This document shows positions 31,629 through 34,826 of a DNA stretch of 34,826 bases, in pieces (positions within the stretch are counted from its first letter, which is position 1; each line of letters begins with the position of its first letter). A program made the position numbers and the translations under genes. Source of the stretch: an uncultured Clostridiaceae bacterium (GTDB lineage Bacteria; Bacillota; Clostridia; Lachnospirales; Lachnospiraceae); NCBI GenBank assembly GCA_947177415.1, contig CAMWUK010000034.1, positions 1 to 34,826 on the forward strand. The letters run 5' to 3'. A model generated the notes under the pieces. It was not told where the DNA came from. It worked only from the letters and a program-made list of their open reading frames with translations, and made no database searches.

Positions 31629-32966
31629 CTAACTTCTCCAATAACTGCTCTTTCCTAAAGAAGTCTTTTCTGGTACAGATATATTGTTTAACTTTCTAAT
31701 CACTGTATAGCAGAAATACCTTACTGCATCCATGGCGTGGTCATGTTGTTTGGTTGGCTTATCTTCCCCACGCTCGCTTGCCTTTGCATCCCAAATATAA
31801 GAATTAAATTCGAGAATTGTATTTTCACAGCTTTCATGTACTGCTATTTTTTCCTGATTCAGAAGTGATGCCACAAACCTGATACCATCAAGCACATCAT
31901 TCTCTGCCTGTTTAATTGGATACCCTCTCTTCCTTAGTTCTGCAATGAAAGAAGCTGCCGATGGGTCAATAATTATCTTGTATGGTTTGATGCCTCTAAG
32001 CCATTCTTTCAAATCATCTGCATACTCTGTATCTGTCTTTTGTACATCTTCATCACGACCACTGTAGTAATATTCCTTTGTCACTACCCAGCGGCCATCA
32101 TTGTTTTTTGCCCATAAAAGAAAAACGGTAGCATTCTGCGTACCGTAATCACAACTGACATAGTATTTTGTTTTTATAATTCCATTCAAATTATTTAAAA
32201 TATGTTTTGTTTTATCAAACATATCATAAATTATGCCTTCTGCGACAACCCACAACCCTCTTATATACCTATCAAAAAAGACACCACTGTACATAGAACG
32301 GTACCTTGCTTTGATTTTCTCAGAAAGACTTAGGTTATCATCCATAGTAAAATGGAGATAAAGCAAGTTTTTATCCGAGATTTTATCTATCCAGTTTACT
32401 TTGAACCAATGATATGGTCCATCTGGATTACAATTAAACCAGAACTTGGAACCATCTACTGAACAACGTCCTGTTGCCTGGTTGACAAAGCTCTCTGGCA
32501 TAAGTGCCACTTCATCAAAGAAACATCCTGCCAGTGTGATTCCCTGTATCAAATCCTGTGAGCGTTCGTCTTTTCCACCAAAAATATAAAAATTGTTCTC
32601 TACATTTCCTCTGGATACAACTACAAGATTATCTGCCCGATGGTCAGTTACTTTATATCCTCTGGACTTTAGCATAAGTTTCATCCAAAACAGTACATTT
32701 CTACGAAATGAACCAATTGTTTTACCGCACATACCAAAGTTTTGACCATCAAATGTGGACATTGCCCACAACACATACGATAACGACATAGATACTGTTT
32801 TACCAGAACGTATTGCTCCATCTGCTATAATTCCATCTTTATCTTTTACTGGACTGTCAGGACACCACCAATTTAATACTTTTCTTTGCTTTTTGCTGAA
32901 TGGTTTGAATTTAAACGGTGATATTTTCTTATTCTTCATCCGACCAATCATCCCTTGCTGTTCCAT
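31629..32966 (-). CDS. terL: Terminase large subunit (PBSX-type)
   Basis: The protein has 445 residues. Walker A is GAIRSGKT (50-57); Walker B-like GCFFDEVAL follows at about 146-154. The nuclease domain shows VSCDYGTQNA, IIIDPSA and HDHAMDAVRYF with acidic metal ligands. It pumps and cuts concatemeric DNA. It overlaps the terS end by 38 bp; internal ATGs at codons 6 and 10 are alternative starts without clear ribosome sites. Confidence 0.95.
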   Translation of the reverse strand: MEQQGMIGRMKNKKISPFKFKPFSKKQRKVLNWWCPDSPVKDKDGIIADGAIRSGKTVSMSLSYVLWAMSTFDGQNFGMCGKTIGSFRRNVLFWMKLMLKSRGYKVTDHRADNLVVVSRGNVENNFYIFGGKDERSQDLIQGITLAGCFFDEVALMPESFVNQATGRCSVDGSKFWFNCNPDGPYHWFKVNWIDKISDKNLLYLHFTMDDNLSLSEKIKARYRSMYSGVFFDRYIRGLWVVAEGIIYDMFDKTKHILNNLNGIIKTKYYVSCDYGTQNATVFLLWAKNNDGRWVVTKEYYYSGRDEDVQKTDTEYADDLKEWLRGIKPYKIIIDPSAASFIAELRKRGYPIKQAENDVLDGIRFVASLLNQEKIAVHESCENTILEFNSYIWDAKASERGEDKPTKQHDHAMDAVRYFCYTVIRKLNNISVPEKTSLGKSSYWRS

Positions 32967-33690
32967 TTAATGCTTCCAGGAAACCATCATCTGCAATCTC
33001 TTCTGGATCATCGTTGTTCGTCTTTGCTTTAAGTGCAGCAATTCTTGCTTTCTGCTCTTCGGTAGCAAGTTCCCAATTCTTATGCAACATTTCATCATAT
33101 TGTTTTATAAGTGACCTCAATTCCCCCTGTGCTCTTGCCTGTGCCTGCATAAATTTTGACTGCTTATCTATGGCCGTCTGCACCAAATAATCTTCCCCAA
33201 TTACATTACCATTTTTATATCCTGACTTAATAATTGTATTGTCCTTGTTGTTTTTTACATAACTGATACGCTGTGCCCTTACAATAGCAGCATAAGCAAT
33301 TTCTATATTCTCCCATAGGATATCCAGTGGATCTTTTTTACTTATCTCTTGTATAATAGAAAAAGTTTCTTCTGGAAGATACTTCGAGAAGAAACCATGT
33401 GTTTCAGCATTTTTATTTTTTACAGGGACACTTGGAGCGTGCCCAACAGCATTTTTATTTCCCTTCGGTGCCCCTTTAGATTTCCGAGCGTTCGGTTTTC
33501 TTTTATCCGAGCGTTCGGTTTCTTTTTTTTTACCCTGCTCGTTTTTACCCGCATCCCATTTTTGAGTAGATTTCCACCTGCGGACAGTGCTATCTGGAAC
33601 ACCAATTTTCTTTGCAATATCAACCAATTTCATGCCTTCACGATATAGTTTCTCTGCTTCAATACTACCTAGACTTCTTGCTCTTGCCAT
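32929..33690 (-). CDS. terS: Terminase small subunit
   Basis: The protein has 253 residues. A helix-turn-helix lies at about 10-42 (YREGMKLVDIAKKIGVPDST, VRRWKSTQKW), then a basic Lys/Asn region (KRKPNARKSKGAPKGNKNAV) and a helical core (DILWENIEIAYAAIVRAQRI). It recognises the packaging site, often near its own gene. The start has GAGGTGGTG upstream. Confidence 0.92.
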   Translation of the reverse strand: MARARSLGSIEAEKLYREGMKLVDIAKKIGVPDSTVRRWKSTQKWDAGKNEQGKKKETERSDKRKPNARKSKGAPKGNKNAVGHAPSVPVKNKNAETHGFFSKYLPEETFSIIQEISKKDPLDILWENIEIAYAAIVRAQRISYVKNNKDNTIIKSGYKNGNVIGEDYLVQTAIDKQSKFMQAQARAQGELRSLIKQYDEMLHKNWELATEEQKARIAALKAKTNNDDPEEIADDGFLEALNGTARDDWSDEE

Positions 33691-33721
33691 TCATCACCAC
33701 CTCACTATTTGTTTTGTTTTG

Positions 33722-33754
33722 GAAAAAATTAACCCCCTCGAATCCGAGGAGGTT
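33722..33754 (-). terminator. Terminator before terS (repeated type A)
   Basis: On the minus strand AACCTCCTCG pairs with CGAGGGGGTT around GATT, followed by AATTTTTT. It is a near copy of the one at 7820-7851. Directly upstream, TTGAATAGGAATAA (33766-33753) matches the 3' half of the CRISPR-like repeat at 13 of 14 bases. Confidence 0.8.
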
Positions 33755-33867
33755 ATTCCTATTCAACAACGCAAATAAAAAAAGATATATTCCTATATAA
33801 CAATGCCCTTATACTTAAATATATCATATTTTAATATGTTATTGACTTTTTGATATATAATATCATT

Positions 33868-34110
33868 CTATTTATAGTTTTTAATTAGCAGTTCTTTATA
33901 TTTTGGCTTTTTCTCTCCTTGTACCAGATTATGTGACCGTTCTACTGAAATAATATTATAATTACTGTATAATTCCCTAACATATTCACAGTCGTTATAA
34001 GATAAAAGGAACTTTCCTTTAATTCCACTTAATGTATCCCTCAAACGTATATGGTCCTCAAGTGTGAACCTATCTAAGTAGTACTTCTCTGTTTCATAAT
34101 ATGGAGGGCA
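33868..34110 (-). pseudogene. 3' remnant of a Dam-type DNA adenine methylase
   Basis: An 80-codon open frame with no usable start begins at PPYYETEKYYLDRF, the position of the DPPY catalytic motif, and continues LRDTLSGIKGKFLLSYNDCE, LYSNYNIISVERSHNL and KYKELLIKNYK before its stop. This is the C-terminal third of D12-class N6-adenine methylases. A stop codon lies two codons before the PPYY, and the upstream domain is gone, so it is a decayed fragment, perhaps left from an early-region gene exchange next to the packaging genes. Confidence 0.8.
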
Positions 34111-34230
34111 TTATTATTATAGAATAATGATTAAGCATTTTTTACATCAAAGGTTACACATAAATACATCAGTCCTTTTATTTGGTGCTCTTGACATGAT
34201 CCTTCACTTCCTTCCGTTTTGTTTAGGAAA
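34111..34230. other. Intergenic stretch, no intact gene
   Basis: A minus-strand 16-residue ORF (MSRAPNKRTDVFMCNL, from 34197, with AAGGATC upstream) resembles the first residues of small terminase-type proteins and may be another gene stub. Nothing else seen. Confidence 0.35.
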
Positions 34231-34255
34231 TAAAAAGAGCCCTGGTTAGGACTCT
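34231..34255 (-). terminator. Terminator after the right-edge membrane protein gene
   Basis: On the minus strand AGAGTCC pairs with GGGCTCT around TAACCA, followed by TTTTTA. Confidence 0.8.
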
Positions 34256-34260
34256 AATCT

Positions 34261-34824
34261 TTAAAAATAATATTTTGATGATTTTTTATCATAATATTTC
34301 ACCTTTTTTTCAATATTCTTTTTTATTTTTTGTTCTTCTAATGAAAAGTCATCTATTTCTGATATTTTTATTGTTCTTATCATTATTACCACTACCACAA
34401 AAATAAAAAGTGATTTTATAAGATTAATTACACATTCTTTTAGTGACCCTCCAGAGCTGCTAGTAAAAATTTCAAGCAACAATAAACTAACAGAAATAAA
34501 CACCATAATCACTGATAATGCCAAGAGAAAACTCATTAAAAACAACCCAATAATTTCAAAACACTTAGAAATATTATCTGTTAATTTCCAGTTTTCATTT
34601 TCACTATTAGGATAGTTTTGTATATAATCCACTATCAAAACCTTATGTAATTTTTCTTTGTCTTTTTCTTCTGCTAAATAAGGTATGTATTTAGGAATAT
34701 AAAGTTTATTCTCTTTACTATTTTCCTTCAATTGTTTATTAATAATTTTTACAGTATCTAAATCTCTCTTATTCTTCCACTTTTTCACATAAGGATTTAG
34801 CATCTCAATAAAATACTGTTCTAA
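34261..34824 (-). CDS. Two-helix membrane protein, 5' end probably outside window
   Basis: The visible 187 codons remain open to the right edge; the first ATG (34803) has only GAG touching it, so the true start is probably beyond the window. A charged N-terminal region of ~80 residues is followed by two hydrophobic helices (CFEIIGLFLMSFLLALSVIM and LIKSLFIFVVVVIMIRTIKI) and a Lys-rich cytosolic tail. No family recognised. It lies upstream of the packaging genes and ends with its own terminator; it could be a prophage accessory gene. Confidence 0.65.
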   Translation of the reverse strand, partial: LEQYFIEMLNPYVKKWKNKRDLDTVKIINKQLKENSKENKLYIPKYIPYLAEEKDKEKLHKVLIVDYIQNYPNSENENWKLTDNISKCFEIIGLFLMSFLLALSVIMVFISVSLLLLEIFTSSSGGSLKECVINLIKSLFIFVVVVIMIRTIKISEIDDFSLEEQKIKKNIEKKVKYYDKKSSKYYF

Positions 34825-34826
34825 AT

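Noticed and set aside
1-34826. tRNA genes, insertion sequences or an integrase/attachment site
   Set aside because: No cloverleaf, transposase or recombinase pattern was recognised; the attachment sites must lie outside the window.

Overview
The window is most of a tailed, contractile-tail (myovirus, PBSX/Xkd-like) prophage in a low-GC Firmicute, most likely a gut clostridium of the Lachnospiraceae type. This rests on AT-rich coding, strong AGGAGG ribosome sites, and head and tail genes in the Bacillus PBSX order. Nearly all phage genes lie on the minus strand, so the late operon reads from right to left. Integrase, repressor and replication genes are not in the window.

Right to left: a membrane protein cut by the right edge (34.3-34.8 kb); a decayed stretch holding the 3' end of a Dam-type methylase; small and large terminase, portal, MuF-type head protein with an extra C-terminal domain, XkdF-like protease, a 51-residue membrane protein, scaffold, capsid decoration protein and major capsid protein (33.7-25.0 kb); head-tail joining genes (24.9-21.9 kb). 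Next comes an accessory island of about 3 kb (21.9-18.8 kb): a lipoprotein with its own promoter, a tiny type II-like CRISPR array in its 3' UTR, a 51-residue protein, a ribbon-helix-helix protein flanked by two opposite-strand sRNA candidates, and an AntA/ORF6C antirepressor. The tail genes follow: sheath, tube, assembly chaperone with a -1 frameshift signal, tape measure, LysM protein, a type I toxin-antitoxin locus, XkdQ/R/S/T/U-like baseplate proteins and a self-cleaving fibre (18.7-3.9 kb). Then come a DUF2829 (Tad2-like) protein, a Cys-rich peptide, an amidase and a holin. At the left end, beyond a bidirectional terminator, a plus-strand cassette (GHKL ATPase, STAS-like DUF4325 protein, membrane protein) converges on the lysis genes, a common site for phage-borne accessory or defence genes.

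The most striking signal is CRISPR-like. Two 36-bp repeats differing at one base, separated by a 30-bp spacer, start with GTTTTAGAG as type II-A repeats do. They sit in the lipoprotein 3' UTR, end directly in a terminator, and have no cas gene in the window. A third, hybrid element lies another 30 bp upstream. Degenerate single copies of the same repeat lie on the same strand in other intergenic gaps (31.6, 28.5 and 18.85 kb; weaker ones at 21.9 and 33.75 kb), usually just after a stop codon and often before a terminator. This fits a phage mini-array using host Cas9 against rival phages, or solitary repeat decoys like RNA anti-CRISPRs. An unrelated processing or antitermination element is the main alternative. 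One spacer can encode GLSKADVIR, resembling the second helix of ribbon-helix-helix proteins such as the one encoded nearby.
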